From NCBI GenBank assembly GCA_016874775.1, contig VGTJ01000030.1, positions 1-40,112 on the forward strand: 40,112 bases of DNA. The letters are read 5' to 3'. The notes under the pieces are model-generated. The model had not been told where the DNA came from and did no database searches. It saw only the letters and a list, made by a program, of their open reading frames with translations. Both the position numbers and the translations under genes were made by a program. Of this stretch, positions 23,613 through 31,050 are shown piece by piece; the first letter of the stretch is position 1, and each line of letters opens with the position of its first letter. This stretch comes from Deltaproteobacteria bacterium. Lineage in GTDB: Bacteria; Desulfobacterota; Binatia; Bin18.

Positions 23613-24781
23613 TAGTTTCTCTCCTTTCCGAGGATCATCGAGCAATGGGTGGACATGATCCCACCTTGTGCATGCACGAAAACGACTTCAGCCTCTTTGA
23701 CCTGCCGTGGACCACACTCGCCGCGTAGTTGTCGTACCGCTTCGGTGACCGAGAATAACGAGCCTGGATGGCCGGGGTGACAATGCGACATCAGGCCACC
23801 ATGGGTATTAATGGGCAACTCGCCACCAAGTTCGATGCGTCCGCCTTCGACAAACCGTCCACCCTCGCCTTTTGGACAGAACCCTAGATCTTCAAGCTCA
23901 ATAATCACGACTGGTGTGAAACAATCGTAGAGCTCAGCAACATCCATGTCCTTCGGTCCGAGGCCAGCCATTTTATAGGCGCGTTCACCAGCTTCTTTCG
24001 CGGCAGACGTCGTCAAGCTCTGGGCCTGGCTCACGTGTTCATGCGAATGGCCTTCACCAACGCCGAGCATGTAGACTGGTTTTTTCTTGAAGTCCTTCGC
24101 TCGTTCGGCAGATGTCATGATCACCGCCGCTCCACCGTCAGACACCAGTGAGCAATCCAAGAGGTGTAAGGGGTGAGCAATCATTTTAGAGTTGATCACA
24201 TCATCGATGGTAATCGGTTGGCGCATTTGCGCAGCGGGATTCATCGAAGCATGTTTACGACAGGCAACCGCGACTGCGGCCAATTGCTCACTCGTCGTGC
24301 CATACTCATGCATATGCGCTTGGGCCAACATCGCATAGAAGCCGGGAATAGGTGGCCCATAGGGTCGCTCAAATTGCGCGTGCCCTGCAGTCGACATCGC
24401 CTCAATCGCACGGTCACGCGAGAGCCCCGAAAGCATGTTGTCGGCCATCGTGATCAACACCGTATTGCACACGCCAGTGGCGATCGCCGAGGCGGCATGG
24501 TGCATGATCGCCAGCGTCGTGCCCCCACCTGTTGCCACGTTGAGGCAATAGCGAGGAAAGATCTGCATGTATTCAGCGATCATTTCTGCATGGTACATGT
24601 AAGGCTCGACGAACGAGGTGCAGGTAATGAGGCCGTCAACATCATCTTTCGTGATGCCTGCGTCTTCTAGCGCGAGCTTCGCACCTTTAACATAGAGTTG
24701 GGTTGCGCTGAGGTGCGGCACGACGCCGACTTCGGTGTCGGCTGCGCCGACAATCGCGACTTTTCCACGGAGCGAGTCCAT
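23612..24781 (-). CDS. Thiolase-like protein (SCP-x/Ltp2-type), acyltransferase Cys missing
   Basis: A 389-residue thiolase-fold protein. Where thiolases have the acyl-carrying Cys, this one reads NVATGGGTTLA (T84), so it should not act as an ordinary thiolase. The C-terminal HGG is kept (NTHGG), and a conserved ELYDCFTP segment contains a Tyr. Together with the overlapping DUF35 gene this fits Ltp2-like retro-aldolases that shorten CoA-bound steroid or branched side chains; the substrate is an inference. AAGGAGGA precedes the ATG at 24781. The DUF169 gene is divergent, 136 bp away. Confidence 0.85.
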   Translation of the reverse strand: MDSLRGKVAIVGAADTEVGVVPHLSATQLYVKGAKLALEDAGITKDDVDGLITCTSFVEPYMYHAEMIAEYMQIFPRYCLNVATGGGTTLAIMHHAASAIATGVCNTVLITMADNMLSGLSRDRAIEAMSTAGHAQFERPYGPPIPGFYAMLAQAHMHEYGTTSEQLAAVAVACRKHASMNPAAQMRQPITIDDVINSKMIAHPLHLLDCSLVSDGGAAVIMTSAERAKDFKKKPVYMLGVGEGHSHEHVSQAQSLTTSAAKEAGERAYKMAGLGPKDMDVAELYDCFTPVVIIELEDLGFCPKGEGGRFVEGGRIELGGELPINTHGGLMSHCHPGHPGSLFSVTEAVRQLRGECGPRQVKEAEVVFVHAQGGIMSTHCSMILGKERN

Positions 24782-24917
24782 TGCTTGCTCCTCCTTTTCT
24801 GGTAATCCGCCGTCTGGGTGACATGACGGTTGGCTATCCTATAGCTGCTCTACGCTTGACCTGCAAAGGGCAGGAAAATCTGCTACAGGAACTCCAGCAA
24901 CCAAGGAGGGCATACGT

Positions 24918-25712
24918 ATGGCAACAACATCCACAGAACAAATCGATTGGAAAGAGGTCAGCGATAAACTACAGAACCTACTTCGTCTCCGTACTTTGCC
25001 GATTGGCATGAAGCTGTTTGAGACAGTGGAAGAGATGGAAGCCATTCCCAAGATTCGGCGGCCTAAGAAACATCACACCACCTGTCAGATTGTGACACAA
25101 GCACGACAAGTCGGCTGGACGGTGGGTGTCACGGTCGACAACCTCATGCCAGGCAATTGTGGAGCCGTGATCGGGCTCAAAGAAGTCCCTCCCAGTACGC
25201 TCGATGGCTCCCAGATGGCTGGAGTGTGGTTCAAAGATAAGGAAGAAGCAGCGAAGCACCAACAAGCGATGACGCGCGTTGCACCAGGGCGATACAATGC
25301 CATGGTGGCCTCACCACTTGCGTCTGGGCGACTCAATCCACCAGACATCGCCTTGATTTATGGGACGCCTGGCCAGATGATCTTGTTCATCAATGGCCTA
25401 CAGTGGAAGGGCTACAAACGCTATCAGTTTGGTGTCGTTGGCGAGAGTGCGTGTTCGGACTCATGGGGTTGTGCTCTCGCAACTGGTGAGCCTTCACTGT
25501 CTATTCCGTGTTACGCTGAACGGCGCTATGGGGGCGTGGCCGACGATGAGATGCTCATGGCGTTGCTACCACAACTATTACCAAAAGTGATCGAAGGATT
25601 AGAAATGTTATCCAAAGCGGGACTGCGTTACCCGATTCCCAATTACGGTATTCAGATGGACCCCAGCGAAGGACTTGCCGTCAGCTACTCGGATACGGGA
25701 AAGCAACGCTAG
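24918..25712 (+). CDS. DUF169 family protein
   Basis: A 264-residue DUF169 protein of unknown function. Family-like features are LRLRTLPIGMKLF near the start, KHHTTCQIVTQAR with C56, NCGAVIGL with a Cys, and the C-terminal SDSWGCALATGEPSLSIPCYAERRYGG. Several conserved-looking cysteines (in QIV, NCG, WGC and IPC) hint at metal or cofactor binding, but that is not established. It has a clear AAGGAGGG Shine-Dalgarno. It is divergent from the thiolase-like/DUF35 operon and followed by a hairpin at 25730-25754. DUF169 genes often accompany acyl-CoA or xenobiotic metabolism, but no role can be assigned. Confidence 0.8.
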   Translation: MATTSTEQIDWKEVSDKLQNLLRLRTLPIGMKLFETVEEMEAIPKIRRPKKHHTTCQIVTQARQVGWTVGVTVDNLMPGNCGAVIGLKEVPPSTLDGSQMAGVWFKDKEEAAKHQQAMTRVAPGRYNAMVASPLASGRLNPPDIALIYGTPGQMILFINGLQWKGYKRYQFGVVGESACSDSWGCALATGEPSLSIPCYAERRYGGVADDEMLMALLPQLLPKVIEGLEMLSKAGLRYPIPNYGIQMDPSEGLAVSYSDTGKQR

Positions 25713-25729
25713 CTCCGACTACCATCACC

Positions 25730-25754
25730 AGGCAGGGGCGATAATACCCTGCCT
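25730..25754 (+). terminator. Possible terminator hairpin after the DUF169 gene
   Basis: AGGCAGGG and CCCTGCCT flank a 9-nt loop 18 bp after the stop codon. No T-tract follows, so termination would be weak or Rho-dependent. Confidence 0.45.
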
Positions 25755-25761
25755 CACTCAC

Positions 25762-25830
25762 TGTCAACTCACCATGACACTCTCCATCGAGAATTGTCAC
25801 TTCTGACATTATCGTGTGTCAGTTCTGACA
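25762..25830 (+). promoter_or_regulatory. Three TGTCA/TGACA inverted repeats, probable enhancer sites
   Basis: Two sites have the form TGTCA-N4-TGACA (25795-25808 and 25817-25830) with centres 22 bp apart. A third, with N8 (25762-25779), has its centre 31 bp further upstream. Spacings near two and three helical turns put all three on one face of the DNA. They lie about 220-290 bp before the predicted start of transcription of the PEP-CTERM gene, a normal range for activators of sigma-54. Confidence 0.7.
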
Positions 25831-25989
25831 GTCGACTATCCTTCTCCCGCCTTCTCTAACTTAATGTTCATATATTGAGCGATGGTGTGACTGCATCCTA
25901 TTGACATACTGCCGGAAAAATTAGGGAGTAACATCTTGTTGCGCCTCTGCTTTTTCACTCTTGACAAAAGACTCCTTCTTCCGAGAGAG

Positions 25990-26002
25990 TAGCGTTACGC
26001 TA
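25990..26002. promoter_or_regulatory. Short palindrome between enhancer sites and sigma-54 promoter
   Basis: TAGCG-TTA-CGCTA is a perfect 5-bp inverted repeat between the enhancer-like sites and the -24/-12 promoter. It could bind a factor or be incidental. Confidence 0.3.
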
Positions 26003-26022
26003 TTTAATTGAGAATAAATTCA

Positions 26023-26038
26023 TGGTATTAGTTTTGCA
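26023..26038 (+). promoter_or_regulatory. Sigma-54 (-24/-12) promoter of the PEP-CTERM gene
   Basis: TGGTATTAGTTTTGCA has the invariant GG (26024-26025) and GC (26036-26037) exactly 10 bp apart and a full TTGCA at -12; TGGTAT differs from TGGCAC at two positions. Transcription would begin near 26049, giving an untranslated leader of about 90 nt before the start at 26139. The ATG at 26022 overlaps this element and cannot be the gene start. Confidence 0.65.
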
Positions 26039-26138
26039 GAATTTAAAAATGGAAGGGAAAGTACAGAATCAAACCAGCGTGAAGTTTCCGCATCCTTCCT
26101 CTGTACTACATACTTTTCTTCTTGTAAGGAGTGAGGCT

Positions 26139-26912
26139 GTGATAATGAAGAGAATGAGCGTGTTGGCCGTTATCCTAGCGGGACTGCTTCATCTGTCTTC
26201 CGCTTCTTCTGTGTTCGCAATGACCATGGTTCGCTACGAGGCTGAGAGAGCACAGGTCAATCCACAATATTCGCACACACCGGGTGGATTTACTTTTACG
26301 TTTGGTCAAGGAGGTCAGGCAGAAACCTTTGTTTTTGCCCAAGATTTTGCAGGTTGCACCTCAGGTGGCCCGAATTGTGCGCCTGGGTACCTTACGCAGC
26401 TTGATGCCCTTGGTACTGCAACACTCAAAGGGGATGCGTGGAGCCAGACGTCTGCTGACAGAGGGTTCCATATTGACATCGAGCTTTCTGGATTGGCCAA
26501 TATTGGTGGTGTAGGTAGCCCCAAAAAAGAGCTGGTAGACACGGCTTATAGCAACCTCGGAGGTCCGATCGATCCAAACAAGTGGGGCTACTATACGTCG
26601 GCGTTTGGGACCCTCGCTGGTTTTGGTACGTACGCAGGCTATGTTGTTTCCATCTCTAATTTCGGACCGCCGTTTCAGATCGGAGACGGCGCCAACGGGA
26701 AAAATATCAGCTTTGGCGGATCAGGTTGGTTTGAGGTCAAGAGCAGTAACGTTCCACATTTGACCGCAGGATCCCTTGGAGATGGAAATATCACTCTTAC
26801 GAATAGAGTCGTCATCAACATTGACGACCCATTGATAGTTCCTGAACCGAGCACGATCCTTCTGCTTAGCAGCGCCTTAATCGGAATGATGTGGTATCGT
26901 CATAAGGTCTAG
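26139..26912 (+). CDS. PEP-CTERM sorted exported protein
   Basis: A 257-residue exported protein. An N-terminal signal peptide (KRMSVLAVILAGLLHLS, cut near VFA) leads to a glycine-rich secreted domain with no recognised fold. It ends in a PEP-CTERM sorting tail: VPEPST, a hydrophobic segment (ILLLSSALIGMMW) and YRHK. Proteins with this tail are processed by exosortase during surface polysaccharide or floc-related export; no exosortase is in this window. A GTG at 26139 lies 7 nt after AAGGAG and fits better than the ATG at 26145 (13 nt). The open frame extends upstream but overlaps the promoter. A strong terminator follows. Confidence 0.85.
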   Translation: MIMKRMSVLAVILAGLLHLSSASSVFAMTMVRYEAERAQVNPQYSHTPGGFTFTFGQGGQAETFVFAQDFAGCTSGGPNCAPGYLTQLDALGTATLKGDAWSQTSADRGFHIDIELSGLANIGGVGSPKKELVDTAYSNLGGPIDPNKWGYYTSAFGTLAGFGTYAGYVVSISNFGPPFQIGDGANGKNISFGGSGWFEVKSSNVPHLTAGSLGDGNITLTNRVVINIDDPLIVPEPSTILLLSSALIGMMWYRHKV

Positions 26913-26946
26913 TCATATCGACCTTCTTTCTTTTCCATGCTTGTCG

Positions 26947-26979
26947 GGGGCGTCGGATACAACGCCCCCAATTTTTTTG
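26947..26979 (+). terminator. Rho-independent terminator of the PEP-CTERM gene
   Basis: GGGGGCGT and ACGCCCCC form an 8-bp perfect stem with an 8-nt loop, followed by AA and seven Ts (26973-26979). It lies 35 bp beyond the stop codon and only in plus orientation is followed by Ts. Confidence 0.9.
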
Positions 26980-27010
26980 CAAAACCAAGTTACCATTCCC
27001 TCACCATCAT

Positions 27011-27823
27011 CTACAAACTTGCGAATGCCCGATCAATCCGTTCAAAGCGACGTCGCACAAAATCACGTGCTTCTTCGTGGGTATGAGTATAAAGTTCATT
27101 TTTCTTGATCGCCGCGACAACTTTCTCTGCGGCTAATTCCGGCGTCAATACTCGACCTCGCATACTTTGTTGCTCAGCACTGGTTTGCTGCCGCTGTGCT
27201 TTTACACCACCAAGTTCTCCTGGGCGGTTGCGCTCGGATTGATTGATGTTGGTTGCTAAAATCATCGGACACAGGACCGACACTCCAATGTCGTGCTCTT
27301 TGACATCACGCGCTAAGCACTCAGACAAAGCGACGACACCATATTTGGCTACGCAGTACGCACCAAGACCACGATTAGGAGCAAGTCCAGCAAACGAAGC
27401 AGTATTCACGATATGCCCCCCTTGCTTCTGCGCAATCATCCGGTTGAGGAACGCTTCAACTCCATGAATCACTCCCCAGAGATCGACCCGGATCACCCAT
27501 TCCCAATCTTCGTGTTTCATCTCTTGGATCGGACCAAACACCGCCACTCCAGCATTGTTAAAAACAACGTGCGCTGCACCAAAATGGTCCCATGTTTTCT
27601 CTGCTAACGTCTGGACTTGTTTCAGATCCCCTACATCAGTGCGCACGCCAAGACATTCTCCTCCTCGCCCTTGAATCTCTTTCACTGCAGTATCAAGGGC
27701 GCCCTGTTCTATATCCGCTAAGACAATGCGCATTTTCTCACGCACAAACGCACGTGCAGTTGCTAGCCCAATACCACTCGCCCCGCCAGTGATTACGGCT
27801 ACTCGTCCAGTAAGATCTTGCAT
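27011..27823 (-). CDS. Short-chain dehydrogenase/reductase
   Basis: A 270-residue classical SDR. The NAD(P)-binding TGGASGIG is at 12-19, NNAG at 89-92, and the catalytic S143, Y156 and K160 (YCVAK) are present. D37 after the second strand (LADIE) suggests NAD rather than NADP preference. Substrate unknown. The ATG at 27823 has GGAGGG 7 nt upstream; the 68 extra upstream codons read through a terminator and repeats and are rejected as coding. A hairpin (27838-27873) ends only a few bases before the ribosome site, so expression may depend on read-through or on attenuation. Confidence 0.86.
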   Translation of the reverse strand: MQDLTGRVAVITGGASGIGLATARAFVREKMRIVLADIEQGALDTAVKEIQGRGGECLGVRTDVGDLKQVQTLAEKTWDHFGAAHVVFNNAGVAVFGPIQEMKHEDWEWVIRVDLWGVIHGVEAFLNRMIAQKQGGHIVNTASFAGLAPNRGLGAYCVAKYGVVALSECLARDVKEHDIGVSVLCPMILATNINQSERNRPGELGGVKAQRQQTSAEQQSMRGRVLTPELAAEKVVAAIKKNELYTHTHEEARDFVRRRFERIDRAFASL

Positions 27824-27837
27824 CGCTTCTCCCTCCA

Positions 27838-27873
27838 CAAAGAAATACGGGCAGCACAATGGCTGCCCGTATC
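27838..27873 (-). terminator. Terminator or attenuator before the dehydrogenase gene
   Basis: ATACGGGCAGC and GCTGCCCGTAT form an 11-bp perfect stem with a 6-nt loop, followed on the minus strand by TTCTTTG. It follows the malic enzyme gene but lies just before the ribosome site of the dehydrogenase gene, leaving almost no room for a separate promoter after it. Confidence 0.6.
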
Positions 27874-27901
27874 GTTCTACCAGGTTACGCATCTCCCTGC
27901 A

Positions 27902-27992
27902 TTCACCCTTCGCCAGGCTCAAGGTGAACAGGTCTGGTGTCGTAATTTCTGAGCAGGTGCCCTTCGTACTAAGCTCTGAACCCAGTCGAAGG
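27902..27992. repeat. Two CCTTCG-type imperfect palindromes
   Basis: TTCACC...GGTGAA (27902-27928, loop containing CTTCGCCAGGCTCAA) and CCTTCG...CGAAGG (27961-27992) lie 32 bp apart. They resemble a widespread class of dispersed intergenic repeats with GGCTCA and GAAC cores. No gene is seen in 27874-28036. Confidence 0.5.
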
Positions 27993-28036
27993 ATCGAAGC
28001 ATGGAGTGCTTTTTTGCAACTGACCACACCTGCGTC

Positions 28037-29752
28037 TTATGCTCTTTTACGCCGAATCGGCAGATACTCAGGTCTCCACATCCCACTTTCGACAAAAGCA
28101 TCTAAGTTTTTCTCTGGTACTTCGTTTCGTGCCAAGCCATCTTTTATTGCTTGTTTGATAACGGCAACGGCAACGTGCTTGCTCGCCTCGCGTATTTGCT
28201 CAACACGCGGGTAAACTCCACCTTGAGCAATGCGCTCGTCAGTGGTGAATTCGTTCAATGCCATCGCTGCTACGGTCAACATCTTCTCAGTCACTTGTCG
28301 TGCTCCGCTCAGCATCACGCCAAGTCCGAGCCCAGGAAAGATAAACGCATTGTTTCCTTGTCCCACGGGGTAATTTTTTCCGCCATAGGAAACATCCGCA
28401 TACGGACTCCCAGTTGCCACGATCGCTTTGCCATCCGTCCAACGGTAGACATCAGCTGGTTCAACTTCACAGTTGGCCGTCGGATTAGAAAGTGCGAACA
28501 CGATTGGATTGGGAGTATTCTTCGCCACTGCACGCACAATTTCCTCTGGGAATGCGTTACGTTGCCCAGATAAGCCAATCAAGGCTGTCACTTTTCCTTG
28601 TTGTACGGTTTCGAGTAAATCAGGAATTGCGCCTTTGGTTTTCCAGCCAGCAATCCGTTGCGGATCAAGCGCAAATTCTAATTTGTAGGGCTCAAGCCCA
28701 GAGCGATTGCTCAGCACGAGACCTTTCGAGTCCAGTGTGAGCATGCGTTCCTTGGCCGCTGCAAATGGAGTACCTTCCAGCTCCATCCCGAGACAAATCT
28801 GCCGCGCAACACCAACACCACCAGCACCAGCACCATGAATGACAAACACCTGGTCTGATAGTCGCTGCTTGATCTTACGCATGCTTGCTAATAAACCAGC
28901 AAGCACGACTGCACCGGTTCCTTGAATATCGTCGTTGAATGACGGTACGACATCCTGAAAACGATCAAGCACATCGAAGGCTTTTTGTTTGCTGAAATCT
29001 TCCCATTGGAGCAGCGCTGAAGGAAACCGTTTCTTAAAGGCAGTAACGAACTTCTCAATAAAGTCCATGTACGCCTTGCCTTCGAGTCGCTTGTGTCGGA
29101 CGCCTAGGTACAATGGATCATCAAGCAGATCTTGGCGATTGGTGCCAATATCGACACCAACTGGTAAGGTGAAAGCAGGATCAATCCCAGCCGCTGCCGT
29201 ATAGAGGGAAAGCTTGCCGATACAGATCCCCAGCCCGCCAACACCTTGATCACCAATACCAAGGATTGCTTCGGCATCGCTCGCAACCACAAGTTTCACA
29301 TCAGGAAGCGGCGTATTCTCAAGCAAAGAATCAATGTAATCGATGTTTTCGGTACTGATTATAAGTCCACGCGCGTGACGAAAGATATGACTAAATTTCT
29401 CGATCGCCTCACCAACTGTGGGCGTATAGATGATCGGCATCATCTCTTCGAGATGTTGAGCAACCAGCGCATAGAAGAGCACTTCATTACGATCTTGTAA
29501 CAGGCGCAGAAAAACGTGCTTATCGATGGGAGATTTACAGTCTTTGAAACCAGCGTAGCTTTGTTGTACCTGCTCAGAGAGTGGCGTCACGTGCGGCGGG
29601 AGGGTGCCTAGCAACCCAAGCGCCTTGCGCTCTTCCATCGTGAAGGCCGTACCCTTGTTGAGCAGTGGCGAACGCGTCAACATATAACCTGCGAGATCAG
29701 TCTCAAGATACTCTTGTCCGTTCGCGTCAATTTTGCGGACGTACTGTTGCAT
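28037..29752 (-). CDS. maeA: NAD-dependent malic enzyme
   Basis: A 571-residue malic enzyme that converts malate to pyruvate and CO2 with NAD(P). The malate-site Tyr is in YTPTVGEA at 109-116 (Y109), the catalytic Lys in GGLGICIGKLSLY (K180), metal ligands in E251-D252 and DD (274-275, FNDDIQGTG), and the dinucleotide loop HGAGAGGVG at 306-314. The length matches E. coli MaeA (SfcA), which uses NAD; the cofactor here is inferred from that similarity. The start is the ATG at 29752 with AAGGGG 7 nt upstream. The extra 57 codons upstream lie in a repeat-rich, non-coding region. A hairpin at 27838-27873 is the likely terminator. Confidence 0.92.
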   Translation of the reverse strand: MQQYVRKIDANGQEYLETDLAGYMLTRSPLLNKGTAFTMEERKALGLLGTLPPHVTPLSEQVQQSYAGFKDCKSPIDKHVFLRLLQDRNEVLFYALVAQHLEEMMPIIYTPTVGEAIEKFSHIFRHARGLIISTENIDYIDSLLENTPLPDVKLVVASDAEAILGIGDQGVGGLGICIGKLSLYTAAAGIDPAFTLPVGVDIGTNRQDLLDDPLYLGVRHKRLEGKAYMDFIEKFVTAFKKRFPSALLQWEDFSKQKAFDVLDRFQDVVPSFNDDIQGTGAVVLAGLLASMRKIKQRLSDQVFVIHGAGAGGVGVARQICLGMELEGTPFAAAKERMLTLDSKGLVLSNRSGLEPYKLEFALDPQRIAGWKTKGAIPDLLETVQQGKVTALIGLSGQRNAFPEEIVRAVAKNTPNPIVFALSNPTANCEVEPADVYRWTDGKAIVATGSPYADVSYGGKNYPVGQGNNAFIFPGLGLGVMLSGARQVTEKMLTVAAMALNEFTTDERIAQGGVYPRVEQIREASKHVAVAVIKQAIKDGLARNEVPEKNLDAFVESGMWRPEYLPIRRKRA

Positions 29753-29918
29753 AAAAGCCCCTTGCGTGAAAATAAGTCGGCGCACTATAGCTGAGCGGCT
29801 GAGCAAGGAGAACCCCAGTTTTTGGAAACGTTGGAGAAAAGTGAAAACGTGGACGACCCCACCGCGTGCAGAACGAATGGGCGGTGGAAAGAATAAGAAT
29901 CCCGGCGACCACCCACTG

Positions 29919-30028
29919 GTCACAACTTAAGAGACGGCCTTGTTTTTTCAGGCACTTCGCACCGTGGCGAGGTTCCTTCTCCCTCAGGGAGAGGGAATTC
30001 CTGCACTGCCAACAGCTTAAGTTGTAAC
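29919..30028. repeat. MITE-like element with 13-bp inverted ends
   Basis: GTCACAACTTAAG at 29919-29931 and CTTAAGTTGTAAC at 30016-30028 are inverted with 12 of 13 matches and bound a 110-bp segment with no gene. Inside is a TCTCCCTCAGGGAGAGGG palindrome. It could be a small non-autonomous mobile element; no target duplication was confirmed. It is part of a 528-bp gap (29753-30280) between malic enzyme and lolA, where only repeats are seen. Confidence 0.4.
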
Positions 30029-30103
30029 TGGCGGCGATCACCTCACCGTTTTTAGCGGATTTCCGAAAAAGGGAATCCCTGAGATGTCGATGTTCTGCCG
30101 ATA

Positions 30104-30168
30104 GTGGCAAGCACAGCCTGCCCTACTCAGAACCGGCAAAGACACGTAGGGCGGGCTGTGCCCGCCAC
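30104..30168. repeat. Large hairpin, GTAGGGCGGGC family
   Basis: Two 23-bp arms (30104-30126 and 30146-30168) pair with three mismatches around a 19-bp centre. The right arm begins GTAGGGCGGGC and matches the single copy at 12233-12253. It lies 110 bp beyond the lolA stop codon and could end that transcript. Confidence 0.75.
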
Positions 30169-30280
30169 CAGAGACTGCGGGATATTTTTTCCAAGAAATC
30201 GCCTTAGCCGCCTATTTACGCTCTCACCTTATTATTGCTTCTCTGCTTTCCTGTCTCTCTGTTTCTGCTTTCGTATGAGG

Positions 30281-30946
30281 TCATTGATTCGACGGAGGCT
30301 CAACGACATCAACGCCATCAGGGACAGTGAAACGGAAAAGCGATTCGTCGGCTGGGCTTTTGCGATTGATATTCGTGAAACGCACGCGCGTCGTATTACC
30401 GACAGGGTCGATAATGGTGGCTTGTACGATGTCGAACGTCTTCATATCAACTTCGAGATCTAAAAGGCCGATCGCTTCTGGATCTTTCTTTGGCGTTAAA
30501 CGTAACGTGTACGTCTTCGCCTCTTGTGCGTGCAGGGTCGGAGTAAAATCCTTGGTAATTTGCCCAACACCAAGAAGAAAGGAAGCAGGAGAACTAGAGC
30601 GGAAAGCTTGCGCGAAGGGAGTTTTGAGAACTTGCTTTTCTTTGGGTTGATGGAGCCAGAAGAATTTTCCGTCAGAGACCAATAACTGCTCAGGATCGAC
30701 AAATTCCCAACGCATGCGCCCCGGCTTCTTGAAGAAGACTTTTCCGTTCGCTGTCACTTTCTGTCCGAGCGTCGCTGACTCGACTTCTTGGGTGAAGTCC
30801 GCACGAAAGCCTTTGGTCGAGTCGTATCGAGCCTGGAGTTTTTTGACAATGGTTTGGACAGAAGCGGGTGGTGCAGCGTAAACAGAGTAGCCAGTAGAAA
30901 AAAGAACTGCGACACACAGAAACAGCCGAACAAGGAAAGTTTTCAT
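30281..30946 (-). CDS. lolA: Outer-membrane lipoprotein carrier protein LolA
   Basis: A 221-residue periplasmic chaperone that carries lipoproteins from LolCDE to the outer membrane. A signal peptide (KTFLVRLFLCVAVLF, cut near VYA-A) is followed by LolA family features: FRADFTQEV near residue 45, GKVFFKKPGRMRWEFVDPEQLLVSDGK, FFWLHQPKEKQV, and a late ETLRLTPK-like strand. The ATG at 30946 begins the signal peptide; six codons upstream are not needed and no strong Shine-Dalgarno is seen. It follows ftsK with a gap of 104 bp holding a heptamer repeat, in the plsC-rnj-ftsK-lolA order; ftsK-lolA adjacency is common in proteobacteria. Confidence 0.9.
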   Translation of the reverse strand: MKTFLVRLFLCVAVLFSTGYSVYAAPPASVQTIVKKLQARYDSTKGFRADFTQEVESATLGQKVTANGKVFFKKPGRMRWEFVDPEQLLVSDGKFFWLHQPKEKQVLKTPFAQAFRSSSPASFLLGVGQITKDFTPTLHAQEAKTYTLRLTPKKDPEAIGLLDLEVDMKTFDIVQATIIDPVGNTTRVRFTNINRKSPADESLFRFTVPDGVDVVEPPSNQ

Positions 30947-30999
30947 AGTACTGCATATAAACACGAGCGCAACGAAAAAGGCACTACACTCCCCATGCG

Positions 31000-31027
31000 G
31001 ACTACGGACGACTGGCTACTGACTACT
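31000..31027. repeat. Heptamer repeat cluster (GACTACT)
   Basis: Four contiguous 7-bp units lie at 31000-31027: GACTACG, GACGACT, GGCTACT and GACTACT. A fifth GACTACT is at about 31040-31046, out of step. No inverted arm was found. It lies between ftsK and lolA. Confidence 0.6.
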
Positions 31028-31050
31028 TTTCCTCATGCTGACTACTCGTC

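Noticed and set aside
26022-26138. Upstream start of the PEP-CTERM gene
   Set aside because: It overlaps the -24/-12 promoter; the signal peptide begins only after the GTG at 26139.
27824-28027. 68-codon N-terminal extension of the short-chain dehydrogenase
   Set aside because: It reads through a terminator hairpin and palindromic repeats; the ATG at 27823 has a strong ribosome site.
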